A stretch of 19,855 nt of DNA from JAFKKS01 sp039808325 (GTDB taxonomy: Bacteria > Pseudomonadota > Alphaproteobacteria > Rhizobiales > Xanthobacteraceae), in assembly GCA_039808325.1 (NCBI GenBank), contig JBDHSU010000081.1:1-19855 (forward strand), read 5' to 3'. The notes under the pieces are model-generated. The model had not been told where the DNA came from and made no database searches. It saw only the letters and a list, made by a program, of their open reading frames with translations. Positions 1-6,098 of the stretch are shown here, in pieces (position 1 is the first letter of the stretch; every line of letters begins with the position of its first letter). A program made the translations under genes and the position numbers.

Positions 1-1
1 T

Positions 2-172
2 TTTGATACAGTTGGCAATCGGATTTTTCGAGAAGCTGATATACTGCCTAAGGCAATGCATTTTTTAAAAGACAAAGTAGATGCCTTTAAAAAGGATTGG
101 GACCAGCTCAATCCGGCCCCGTCAACGCCGCCGGAAGCGCCGACGGATGAATACCCGACCGCAGCAAAATAG
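2..172 (+). CDS. C-terminal part of an unrecognised protein (5' end outside window)
   Basis: An open frame runs from the left edge to a TAG at 170-172 and gives about 56 residues. The first part looks like ordinary soluble protein (FDTVGNRIFREADIL..., then HFLKDKVDAFKKDWDQL). It ends in a Pro/Thr/Ala-rich tail (PAPSTPPEAPTDEYPTAAK), as disordered C-termini often do. Base composition is clearly more A+T-rich than in the genes to the right, which may indicate foreign origin. I do not recognise the family, and the start lies outside the window. The frame has no internal stop over the visible length, but the length is too short for that to be strong evidence. Confidence 0.45.
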   Translation, partial: FDTVGNRIFREADILPKAMHFLKDKVDAFKKDWDQLNPAPSTPPEAPTDEYPTAAK

Positions 173-181
173 TGCAGCGAG

Positions 182-279
182 CGTAGCCCGGGTTGAGCGA
201 GAGCGAAATCCGGGAGTCGCTTTCAATCTCGGCCGGGTTGAATGTTTCCCGGATGTCGCTGCGCTCCATCCGGGCTACG
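182..279. repeat. Palindromic intergenic repeat (GTAGCCCGG family)
   Basis: The left arm CGTAGCCCGG (182-191) is mirrored by CCGGGCTACG (270-279). An inner pair is also present: AATCCGGGA near 207-215 against TCCCGGAT near 247-254. Such GTAGCCCGGATGAGCG...GGGCTAC elements are common between genes in rhizobial genomes, as far as I recall. The reverse strand reads as peptide (MERSDIRE..., LNPGYAR) that often causes false gene calls. It lies beyond the end of rpoD and is not part of a gene. Confidence 0.7.
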
Positions 280-301
280 AGGCTGTGCCGAGTTCGAAGC
301 A

Positions 302-362
302 AAACGGCGGACTTTCGCCCGCCGTTTGAGAAGACGTGGATGGCCGGGACGAGCCCGGCCAT
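302..362. repeat. Two-hairpin intergenic repeat (MAGLVPAIHV-type element)
   Basis: There are two perfect 9-bp stems: 302-310 with 319-327 (AAACGGCGG/CCGCCGTTT), and 340-348 with 354-362 (ATGGCCGGG/CCCGGCCAT). The reverse strand would encode MAGLVPAIHVFSNGG, a peptide signature I know from repeats scattered in Bradyrhizobium-like genomes. The hairpins lie 30-90 bases beyond the rpoD stop codon and could stop or protect its mRNA, but no U tract follows. Confidence 0.65.
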
Positions 363-368
363 GACGAT

Positions 369-388
369 GTAAGTCAGGTCTGACTTAC
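369..388. other. Perfect inverted repeat just downstream of rpoD
   Basis: GTAAGTCAG (369-377) is the exact reverse complement of CTGACTTAC (380-388). As RNA it would form an 8-bp stem with a 4-base loop, starting 4 bases after the rpoD stop codon. It is neither G+C-rich nor followed by a U run on the - strand, so it is a weak terminator at best. It could also be an mRNA 3'-end stabiliser or a protein binding site. Confidence 0.4.
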
Positions 389-392
389 AATT

Positions 393-2537
393 TTAGTTAT
401 CAAGGAAGCTTCGCAGCTTCCGGCTCCGTGACGGATGCTTCAGCTTCCGCAGCGCCTTGGCTTCGATCTGGCGGATACGTTCGCGCGTCACCGAGAACTG
501 CTGGCCGACTTCCTCCAGCGTGTGATCGGTGTTCATGCCGATGCCGAAGCGCATGCGCAGCACTCTTTCTTCGCGCGGGGTCAACGACGCGAGCACGCGC
601 GTCGTCGTCTCGCGCAGGTTACTCTGGATCGCCGCGTCGATCGGCAGGATCGCGTTCTTGTCCTCGATGAAGTCGCCGAGGTGTGAATCCTCCTCGTCGC
701 CGATCGGGGTTTCGAGCGAGATCGGCTCCTTGGCGATTTTCAGAACCTTGCGCACCTTCTCCAGCGGCATGCCGAGCTTTTCGGCGAGCTCCTCCGGCGT
801 CGGCTCGCGGCCGATCTCGTGCAGCATCTGGCGCGACGTGCGCACGATCTTGTTGATCGTCTCGATCATGTGCACGGGGATGCGGATGGTCCGCGCCTGG
901 TCGGCGATCGAGCGCGTGATCGCCTGGCGGATCCACCACGTCGCATAGGTCGAGAACTTGTAGCCGCGGCGGTATTCGAACTTATCGACCGCCTTCATCA
1001 GGCCGATATTGCCTTCCTGGATCAGGTCGAGGAACTGCAGGCCGCGGTTCGTGTATTTCTTGGCGATGGAGATCACGAGGCGCAGGTTCGCCTCCACCAT
1101 CTCCTTCTTCGCCTGGCGCGCCTCGCGCTCGCCCTTCTGCACCATGTGCACGAGCTTGCGGAACTCCGGGATCTCGAGGCCGGTGAGGCTCGCGAGGTTC
1201 TGGATCTCCTGGCGGAATTCCTTGATGCGGTCCTTGTCCTTGGCGACGAAGCTCTTCCAGCCCTTGGCCGAGAGCTTCGACACGCGGTTGAGCCACTGCG
1301 GGTTGAGCTCCTGGCCCTGATAGTTCTTCAGGAAGTCGTCGCGCGCGACGCCGTGGCTCTCGCCGAGGCGCATCAGCCGCGCCTCGTGGCCGACCAGCTT
1401 CTTGTTGATGTCGTAGAGCTGCGCGACCAGCGCGTCGATGCGCGCCTGGTTGAGCCGCAGCGACTTCACCTCGACGATGATCTCGTCCTTGAGCTTCTTG
1501 TACTTGCGCTCCTGCGCCGGCGAGAGCGTCTCGTTGTGCAGCTTGTTGGCGATGTCCTGCTCCTGCAGGCGCCGCAGCTTCTTGTACGAGTCCGCGATCT
1601 TGTCGAAGGTCTCGAGCACCTTGGGCTTGAGCTCCGCCTCGATCGCGGCGAGCGACATCGAGTTCTCGAAATCGTCCTCGTCGTCGTCGGAGAGGTTCGC
1701 GCCCTCGAGCGAGTCCTCGCCTTCGCCCTCCTCGCCGGGAGCCTTGCGCGCGGCCGGCTTGTAGGCGCCCTGCGCCGGGCGGAACGGGGTCGCCGCGGCG
1801 GGCGCCGCCGGCGGGGCGGTGACCTGCGGCGCGGCGCTGCCCTCGCCTTCGCCGCCCTCGGCCGGCGCGCCCTCCGCGCTCGCGCCGTTGCCGTTGCCGT
1901 TCTTGGCGTCGGGGCCGGCATAGGTCGCTTCGAGGTCGATGATGTCGCGCAGGAACACCTTGGCGTCGTTGAGCTCGTCGCGCCAGATGATGATCGCCTG
2001 GAAGGTGAGGGGGTTCTCGCACAGGCCCGCGATCATCGCCTCGCGGCCGGCCTCGATGCGCTTGGCGATCGCGATCTCGCCCTCGCGGGAAAGAAGCTCC
2101 ACCGAGCCCATCTCGCGCAGATACATGCGCACCGGATCGTCGGTGCGCTCGGAGGGCTCCTTCTTCTCGGTGGTGGCGATCGCCTTCGGCGTCACCTCGA
2201 CGAGGTCGCCGCCCTCGTCGTCATCGTCGTCGTCGGACTTGTCCTCGTCCTCGGCCTCTTCCTGCTCGACGACGTTGATGCCCATCTCGTTGAGCATCGA
2301 GAACACGTCCTCGATCTGGTCGGAGGTCACTTCCTCGGAGGGCATCACGGCGTTGATCTGGTCGTGCGTGACCCAGCCGCGCTTCTTGGCGAGCTTGATC
2401 ATCTTGCGCACGGCGGCGTCGGACAGGTCGAGCAGCGGCGAATCCGGCGTCGTGGCCTCGACGCCTTCCTTTTCCGGCGCCTCGTCCTTCGCCTTCTGCG
2501 CTTTCTGCGGGGTCGGTTTGGTCTTGGTGGTCGCCAT
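393..2537 (-). CDS. rpoD: RNA polymerase primary sigma factor (sigma-70)
   Basis: This 714-residue housekeeping sigma factor recruits core RNA polymerase to most promoters. Region 1.1 lies at about 34-95, followed by an acidic run (about 92-110). Region 1.2 begins near 132 (DDPVRMYLREMG). Region 2 covers about 480-550 and contains NLRLVISIAKKYTNRGL, DLIQEGNIGLMKAVDKFEY and the -10 recognition helix TYATWWIRQAITRSI. Region 3 is about 555-635. Region 4 is about 640-714 with the -35 helix VTRERIRQIEAKALRKLKHP. Between 1.2 and 2 lies the usual non-conserved region, enlarged by a Gly/Ala/Pro/Glu-rich low-complexity stretch at about 205-290. The start ATG has GGAGAGG (2541-2547) just upstream. dnaG lies upstream on the same strand, as in many bacteria. 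A structured spacer with an intrinsic terminator precedes the gene. Confidence 0.98.
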   Translation of the reverse strand: MATTKTKPTPQKAQKAKDEAPEKEGVEATTPDSPLLDLSDAAVRKMIKLAKKRGWVTHDQINAVMPSEEVTSDQIEDVFSMLNEMGINVVEQEEAEDEDKSDDDDDDEGGDLVEVTPKAIATTEKKEPSERTDDPVRMYLREMGSVELLSREGEIAIAKRIEAGREAMIAGLCENPLTFQAIIIWRDELNDAKVFLRDIIDLEATYAGPDAKNGNGNGASAEGAPAEGGEGEGSAAPQVTAPPAAPAAATPFRPAQGAYKPAARKAPGEEGEGEDSLEGANLSDDDEDDFENSMSLAAIEAELKPKVLETFDKIADSYKKLRRLQEQDIANKLHNETLSPAQERKYKKLKDEIIVEVKSLRLNQARIDALVAQLYDINKKLVGHEARLMRLGESHGVARDDFLKNYQGQELNPQWLNRVSKLSAKGWKSFVAKDKDRIKEFRQEIQNLASLTGLEIPEFRKLVHMVQKGEREARQAKKEMVEANLRLVISIAKKYTNRGLQFLDLIQEGNIGLMKAVDKFEYRRGYKFSTYATWWIRQAITRSIADQARTIRIPVHMIETINKIVRTSRQMLHEIGREPTPEELAEKLGMPLEKVRKVLKIAKEPISLETPIGDEEDSHLGDFIEDKNAILPIDAAIQSNLRETTTRVLASLTPREERVLRMRFGIGMNTDHTLEEVGQQFSVTRERIRQIEAKALRKLKHPSRSRKLRSFLDN

Positions 2538-2585
2538 ACGCCTCTCCGCGGCCGCCGGACGTTTCGTCCGCGCAAGCCGATAGCC

Positions 2586-2609
2586 AAAAAAAGCAGCGCC
2601 GCGCGCTGC
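2586..2609 (-). terminator. Intrinsic terminator between dnaG and rpoD
   Basis: On the - strand GCAGCGC (2609-2603) pairs with GCGCTGC (2599-2593) around a 3-base loop, and is followed directly by seven U (2592-2586). This is a textbook Rho-independent terminator. It ends 48 bases before the rpoD start codon, so it either ends the dnaG message or lies inside the rpoD leader. Confidence 0.8.
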
Positions 2610-2638
2610 CCGAATCCAAGTCGGGTCCGCGAGTGTGG

Positions 2639-2674
2639 CCGGATCGCGTTAAGCGCGGCTTAACCTTGATCCGG
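2639..2674 (-). promoter_or_regulatory. Two-part stem-loop / dyad in the rpoD upstream region
   Basis: CCGGATC (2639-2645) pairs with GATCCGG (2668-2674). Inside it GTTAAGC (2648-2654) pairs with GCTTAAC (2658-2664). The result is two 7-bp helices joined by a 2x3 internal loop. It lies 30 bases upstream of the terminator hairpin. It may be a leader RNA element or a DNA operator; the sequence alone does not decide. Confidence 0.5.
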
Positions 2675-2719
2675 CGCGTGTTCCGCTCCGCGGTCCTCTT
2701 CGTCCGCCCTCTACTCCGT

Positions 2720-2726
2720 CTTATAG
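2720..2726 (-). promoter_or_regulatory. Possible -10 element for rpoD
   Basis: CTATAAG is read on the - strand in an otherwise very G+C-rich spacer, and fits a -10 box. No convincing -35 is seen 16-18 bases upstream, so the assignment is weak. If it is used, the rpoD leader would be about 175 bases and would contain the stem-loop and the terminator. Confidence 0.25.
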
Positions 2727-2794
2727 CGTCGGGCCGCGAACCGCGCGTCCCGCGTGTCTCCGAGCGGCCGCGCCCCGGCCAACCCTGCGCGGGC

Positions 2795-4738
2795 TCATGC
2801 GCGCGACGCCGGCCGCCCTGACAGGACCCCGAAGTCCTCGATCAAAGCTTCGCTGCCCTCGAGCGCCGTGAGCCGCTCTTGCACGTCTTTCAGCCAATGC
2901 AGATTTTCCTCGCTGGGCTCGGTCCCCAGGGCCCGCTCGGCATCTTTAAGCTCTCTATTTAGCGTCCTCTGCTTGCGATGCAAGGTAACGACATGGTCCC
3001 ACCAGCGCCCGACATCGTCGGCCGCGGCCTCCGGGCGGGCCGGCCAGTCGGAAAAGTGCGTCAGCGCCCCCTCGACCCGGGCGAGCGCCGCGCCGAAACC
3101 GGTCGCGGCGACCGCCTCGCGCAGCATTTCCGGCGACATCGGCGCATGGCTGTGTCCGGCCTCCGCGTCGAGCAGCGCGCGGCGCAGCCGGTCGGCCTCG
3201 GGGTGGCGGAATTCGAGCTCGGCGAGCTCTTCGGCGTGCGCTTCGAGCAGCCACGGGTGGTTGAGCACCGCCGTGAGGATCAGCGCCTCGCGCGGCGGCA
3301 GCGAGGCGCGAAAGCCGCGCACGATCGAGCTCGCGGCGAGCCGCTGGCTCGGCGGCGGCACCCGGTCGCGCGGCGAGGGGCCCTGATAGCGCACCCCGCG
3401 CGCCTCGCGCCCGCCGCCCCGCCACTCGCCCCGGTTGCCGCCGAAATTCCGCCGCTCCGGGCCGCCCGCGGGCGCGAACAGGGCGCGCACCCGCGCGGAC
3501 ATGTCCTCGCGGTAGTAGCGGCGCACCGTCTCGTTGCCGATCTGCTGGACCACGCTGGCGAGATGCGCCTCGAGCCCGGCGCGGCGTTCCGGTGTGTCGA
3601 AGGCGCCGGCCGCCGTCTCGCGCGCCCACAGCATGTCGGCGAGCGGCCGCGCGCCCTTGAGCACGTCGCTGAAGGCTTCCGGCCCGCTGGCGCGGATGAG
3701 GTCGTCGGGGTCCTGCCCGTCGGGCAGGGTGGCGAAGCGCAGCGTCTTTCCCGGCTCCAGCCGGGCGAGCGCCGCGTCGAGCACGCGGTGCGCCGCCTTC
3801 TGTCCGGCGCCGTCGCCGTCGAAGCAGAGCACCGGCTCGTCCGCCATCTTCCAGAGCAGGCCCAGTTGCTCCTCGGTCAGCGCCGTGCCGAGCGGCGCCA
3901 CGGCGCCGGAAAAGCCCGCGCGCGCGAGCGCGATCACGTCGACATAGCCTTCGACCGCGATCACCGGCGCGCCCTGATGCGCGGCCTGCCGCGCCGCCGC
4001 GTGGTTGTAGAGCGTTGCGCCCTTGTGGAAGAGCGTGGATTCCGGCGAGTTGAGGTATTTCGCCGGCGCGTCCTTGCGCATGGCGCGCCCGCCGAAGGCG
4101 ATGACGCGTCCCCGCAGGTCGGTGATCGGGAACATGATGCGGTCGCGGAACCGGTCGTACGGCACCGGAATATCCTCGCCGTGGATCAGCAGTTCCGCCT
4201 CGATCATGTCCGCGACCGGGACCCCCTTGCCCCCGAGATGCTCCTTCAGCGCGTAGCGCTCGCCCGGCGCATAGCCGAGCCGGAACTGCACCTGCGCGCC
4301 GGCGTCGAGCCCGCGGTCGGCGAGATAGCCGCGCGCCGCCGCGCCGGCCCGGTCGGCGAGCGTCGCGGTGAAGAACTGCGCCGCGAGGTCCATGACCTCG
4401 TGCAGCGTCCTGCGCCGCTCCTCGCGCACCTCCGCCTCGCGCGAGACGACGGGCATGGCGAGCCCGGCCATCGAGGCGAGCCGTTCCACCGCCTCGGGGA
4501 AGGTCACGCCTTCCGTTTCCATCACGAAGGTGAAGATGTCGCCGGCCTTCCCGGACGAGAAGTCCTTGTAGAAGCCCTTCTGGTCGTTGACGGTGAAGGA
4601 GGGCGTCTTCTCCTTGTTGAAGGGGGAAAGCCCCTTCCATTCGCGCCCGGCGCGCTTGAGCTTCACGCGCTTGCCGACGACTTCCGAAATCGGCAGCCGC
4701 GCGCGCAGATCGTCAAGAAATTGAGGCGGAAAGCGCAT
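2795..4738 (-). CDS. dnaG: DNA primase with degenerate zinc-binding domain
   Basis: DnaG primase makes RNA primers at the replication fork with the replicative helicase. I chose the ATG at 4738 (647 aa) because MRFPPQFLDDLRARLPISEV is the usual DnaG start. A frame extension of ten codons upstream runs into a repeat. The N-terminal CHC2-type domain (about 1-100) keeps the fold signatures SPFNKEKTPSFTV and GDIFTFV. However, the four zinc ligands are replaced by S38, N41, D59 and S62, where E. coli has Cys40, His43, Cys61 and Cys64. The catalytic core (about 120-430) is intact: RFRDRIMFPI, the TOPRIM glutamate E263 in AVEGYVD, and D307/D309 in CFDGDG. A Gly/Arg-rich linker (about 430-460) leads to the helicase-binding C-terminal domain. 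rpoD follows downstream. Zinc-less primases of this type may be a lineage trait of Bradyrhizobium relatives (my recollection). Confidence 0.96.
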   Translation of the reverse strand: MRFPPQFLDDLRARLPISEVVGKRVKLKRAGREWKGLSPFNKEKTPSFTVNDQKGFYKDFSSGKAGDIFTFVMETEGVTFPEAVERLASMAGLAMPVVSREAEVREERRRTLHEVMDLAAQFFTATLADRAGAAARGYLADRGLDAGAQVQFRLGYAPGERYALKEHLGGKGVPVADMIEAELLIHGEDIPVPYDRFRDRIMFPITDLRGRVIAFGGRAMRKDAPAKYLNSPESTLFHKGATLYNHAAARQAAHQGAPVIAVEGYVDVIALARAGFSGAVAPLGTALTEEQLGLLWKMADEPVLCFDGDGAGQKAAHRVLDAALARLEPGKTLRFATLPDGQDPDDLIRASGPEAFSDVLKGARPLADMLWARETAAGAFDTPERRAGLEAHLASVVQQIGNETVRRYYREDMSARVRALFAPAGGPERRNFGGNRGEWRGGGREARGVRYQGPSPRDRVPPPSQRLAASSIVRGFRASLPPREALILTAVLNHPWLLEAHAEELAELEFRHPEADRLRRALLDAEAGHSHAPMSPEMLREAVAATGFGAALARVEGALTHFSDWPARPEAAADDVGRWWDHVVTLHRKQRTLNRELKDAERALGTEPSEENLHWLKDVQERLTALEGSEALIEDFGVLSGRPASRA

Positions 4739-4762
4739 GGGCCGGCGCGAAACTCCAACGAC

Positions 4763-4861
4763 CGTCATCCTGAGGTGCTCGGCCGACGGCCGAGCCTCGA
4801 AGGATGCACGGCCCGGGCCGTCGCCTTTCGAGGCTTACTGCGTTCGCACCTCAGGGTGACG
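4763..4861. repeat. Palindromic intergenic repeat (CATCCTGAGGTGC family)
   Basis: The outer arms CGTCATCCTGAGGTGC (from 4763) and GCACCTCAGGGTGACG (to 4861) are reverse complements apart from one mismatch. Inside are the smaller palindromes CTCGGCCGACGGCCGAG (4778-4794) and CGGCCCGGGCCG (4809-4820). I recognise this as a widespread rhizobial intergenic element. It sits directly upstream of dnaG, between dnaG and the toxin-antitoxin patch. Confidence 0.7.
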
Positions 4862-4921
4862 GGAATCAGTCAGTGCTTACTTCTTAGCGTAGCACTTCGT
4901 TGGCGGCGTCGTGATCGGTTC

Positions 4922-4948
4922 TAGCCGGCGACAGGGTTGTCCCGGCTA
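4922..4948 (-). terminator. Hairpin after the TumE operon (possible terminator)
   Basis: TAGCCGG (4922-4928) pairs with CCGGCTA (4942-4948), and GACA with TGTC inside, around a 4-base loop with one bulged C. The structure begins 10 bases after the stop of the last small gene of the operon (4959). No U run follows on the - strand, so any termination would be imperfect or Rho-assisted. Confidence 0.4.
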
Positions 4949-4958
4949 TTCCGGTTAT

Positions 4959-5171
4959 TCACAGGGGCTGGGCAATGGGATCGCCGCCTTCGATGGAATC
5001 TTCGTCGAAAACGTACCCGGCAACCGCATAAGGCGGTCCATTGTACCAACTCGGATCGTCCTCGTGATCGAGCTTGATTGCGGTGATCGTGCGTGTCCCG
5101 ACGTCTGTGCAGCGCCATCGTCCGGTTGCCGTCATGAACTCGCGGCCGATATAAAAGTCGCGATGCCTCAT
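4959..5171 (-). CDS. Small conserved-looking hypothetical protein, third gene of the TumE operon
   Basis: This 70-residue protein starts MRHRDFYIGREFMTATGRWR. Its core (about 5-62) alternates short strands: CTDVGTRTITAIKL, then WYNGPPYAVAGYVFDED. It looks like a small beta-rich domain with many aromatic residues and an acidic end. I recall similar short proteins (FxxxxGRWRCTDVGTRTIxAI...WFNGPPYAVAE) annotated as hypothetical in Proteobacteria, but I know no function. There is no signal peptide or membrane segment. The start ATG has AAGG about 10 bases upstream. It lies 47 bases after the antitoxin gene on the same strand and ends just before a hairpin, so it is probably the last gene of the toxin-antitoxin transcript. 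A second frame across 4921-5202 is Arg/His-rich and is a shadow. Confidence 0.65.
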   Translation of the reverse strand: MRHRDFYIGREFMTATGRWRCTDVGTRTITAIKLDHEDDPSWYNGPPYAVAGYVFDEDSIEGGDPIAQPL

Positions 5172-5218
5172 ATTTCGCGCCCTTGTTCGCGCCGGAGGTC
5201 ACCGAGCTTAAACGCCGG

Positions 5219-5578
5219 TCACGCCGCGTGCAGATCGAGATCGGCCGACAGGCGGTCCCAGGGAACCGAGATCAAGCCCCGGTTATCGCGCATGATCAAT
5301 CCGACGTTCAGGAGCGCGGCGACGTCGGCGTGGACGGCCTTGTAGTCGCGGCCAAGTTGACCGGCGAGAGCGCGGATCGACGACGGGCCTTTGGCCTTAA
5401 GCGCGCGGAGAACGCCCCATCGGCCGGGAGTCAGCGTCTTCAGCAGGAGTTCGAGGCTACCGAAGCTGAGGTGGTCTTCCCCGCGGACATCCTGTCCTTG
5501 ATCGATTTGCCGGGCGAGCTCGATCGCCCGCTCTTTGAACGTGCGGTCGTCCTCGATATGCAGCTTGATCTCGCTCAT
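5219..5578 (-). CDS. Winged-helix antitoxin/repressor (TumA-like, HVO_A0114-type DNA-binding protein)
   Basis: This 119-residue protein partners the toxin gene with which it overlaps. The N-terminal part (about 1-45, FKERAIELARQIDQGQDV) is helical and probably binds the toxin. Residues about 46-110 resemble a MarR-like winged helix: LELLLKTLTPGRWGVLRALKAKGPSSIRALAGQLGRDYKAVHADVAAL followed by a wing strand (GLIMRDNRGLISVPW). This matches the putative DNA-binding proteins usually found next to TumE-type toxins. The ATG at 5578 overlaps the toxin stop (ATGA), with GGAAG 8 bases upstream inside the toxin gene, so translation is coupled. It is expected to repress its own promoter; a dyad is present there. 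The exact subfamily is inferred from context. Confidence 0.8.
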   Translation of the reverse strand: MSEIKLHIEDDRTFKERAIELARQIDQGQDVRGEDHLSFGSLELLLKTLTPGRWGVLRALKAKGPSSIRALAGQLGRDYKAVHADVAALLNVGLIMRDNRGLISVPWDRLSADLDLHAA

Positions 5579-5865
5579 GGGCTTTTCTTCCTTTCTCGCG
5601 AGACGTCGCTCCAGAAATCCTCGATCAACTGTTCCAGGCTGACGAAGCGATAGGGTAACTCCCGGCGGCCATAGTGGCGATGATCGCCCTTACCGGCCTC
5701 GTTGTCGTAGCCGACGATCCGCTGCCCCGCGCGTCCATAGAATAGCGAATATTTCAGACCATGCGGACGCTCTACCGACCGCCCCGGCAAGCGCCAAATC
5801 CTGATCTGCACGATCGACCCATCGTCCAGTACGCGCTTCAAATCGACGATGGGGTTTGCGACCAT
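5575..5865 (-). CDS. TumE-family toxin of a type II toxin-antitoxin system
   Basis: This 96-residue protein has an N-terminal strand region (IVDLKRVLDDGSIVQIRIWRLP) and the sequence HGLKYSLFYGRAGQRIVGYDNEAGKGDHRHYGRRELPYRF. The YDN-GKGDHRH-PYRF signature is characteristic of the TumE family (formerly a domain of unknown function). The C-terminus (SLEQLIEDFWSDVSRERK) is helical. The conserved His/Asp cluster GDHRH is the likely active or nucleic-acid-binding site, but the mechanism is not established to my knowledge. It is the first gene of the operon and overlaps the antitoxin gene by 4 bases. The start ATG is 12 bases after a candidate -10 box, so the leader is very short. G+C is visibly lower than in the neighbouring core genes, in line with horizontal gain. 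Confidence 0.85.
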   Translation of the reverse strand: MVANPIVDLKRVLDDGSIVQIRIWRLPGRSVERPHGLKYSLFYGRAGQRIVGYDNEAGKGDHRHYGRRELPYRFVSLEQLIEDFWSDVSRERKKSP

Positions 5866-5876
5866 ATGTCTTTCAT

Positions 5877-5905
5877 AACATAGGCCGTTCCTTGCGGCCT
5901 TACAA
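5877..5905 (-). promoter_or_regulatory. Promoter with dyad operator for the TumE operon
   Basis: On the - strand a -35-like TTGTAA (5905-5900) and a -10-like TATGTT (5882-5877) are separated by exactly 17 bases. The whole spacer is GGCCGCAAGGAACGGCC, whose ends GGCCG/CGGCC form an inverted repeat. A repressor bound there would block polymerase, as expected for antitoxin autoregulation. The toxin ATG follows 12 bases after the -10 box. Confidence 0.5.
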
Positions 5906-6098
5906 GCCGCCGTCGCGCATCATCGCTTCGCCAGCAGCGTCTTGCGCCACTGCGCGCGCAGGGTTTTGGGCCGCGCCGGATACCTCTCGGGTAAGAATTC
6001 GGCGGAATCCATAGCCGGCGCTGCCCTTATTCCTCTAACGCTGCGGCGTATGGATCGCGGACTTGCCGCTGCCCGGCAATCCGGAATGACAAGAACCC
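5906..6098. other. Spacer between the TumE operon and the LysE-family gene
   Basis: I see no firm gene. On the - strand 6012-5920 can be read as a 30-residue peptide (MDSAEFLPERYPARPKTLRA..., ending in LLAKR). It has protein-like composition but no clear ribosome site and could be a relic. The stretch near 6045-6090 (GCCCGGCAATCCGGAATGAC) resembles the end of a rhizobial palindromic repeat. Confidence 0.35.

Noticed and set aside
108..362. 84-codon - strand frame beginning MAGLVPAIHVF
   Set aside because: Encoded by palindromic intergenic repeats; this peptide is a well-known false gene call in rhizobial genomes.
819..2663. 614-codon open frame antisense to rpoD
   Set aside because: Its composition (Arg/Leu/Val/Asp-rich, monotonous) is that of a mirror frame of a high-G+C gene; rpoD on the other strand is certain.
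2978..4924. 648-codon open frame antisense to dnaG
   Set aside because: Shadow of dnaG; the sequence is Arg/Ala/His-rich without any domain.
4921..5202. 93-codon - strand frame overlapping the 70-aa gene
   Set aside because: Arg/His-rich shadow frame; the 70-aa frame has balanced composition and operon-like spacing.
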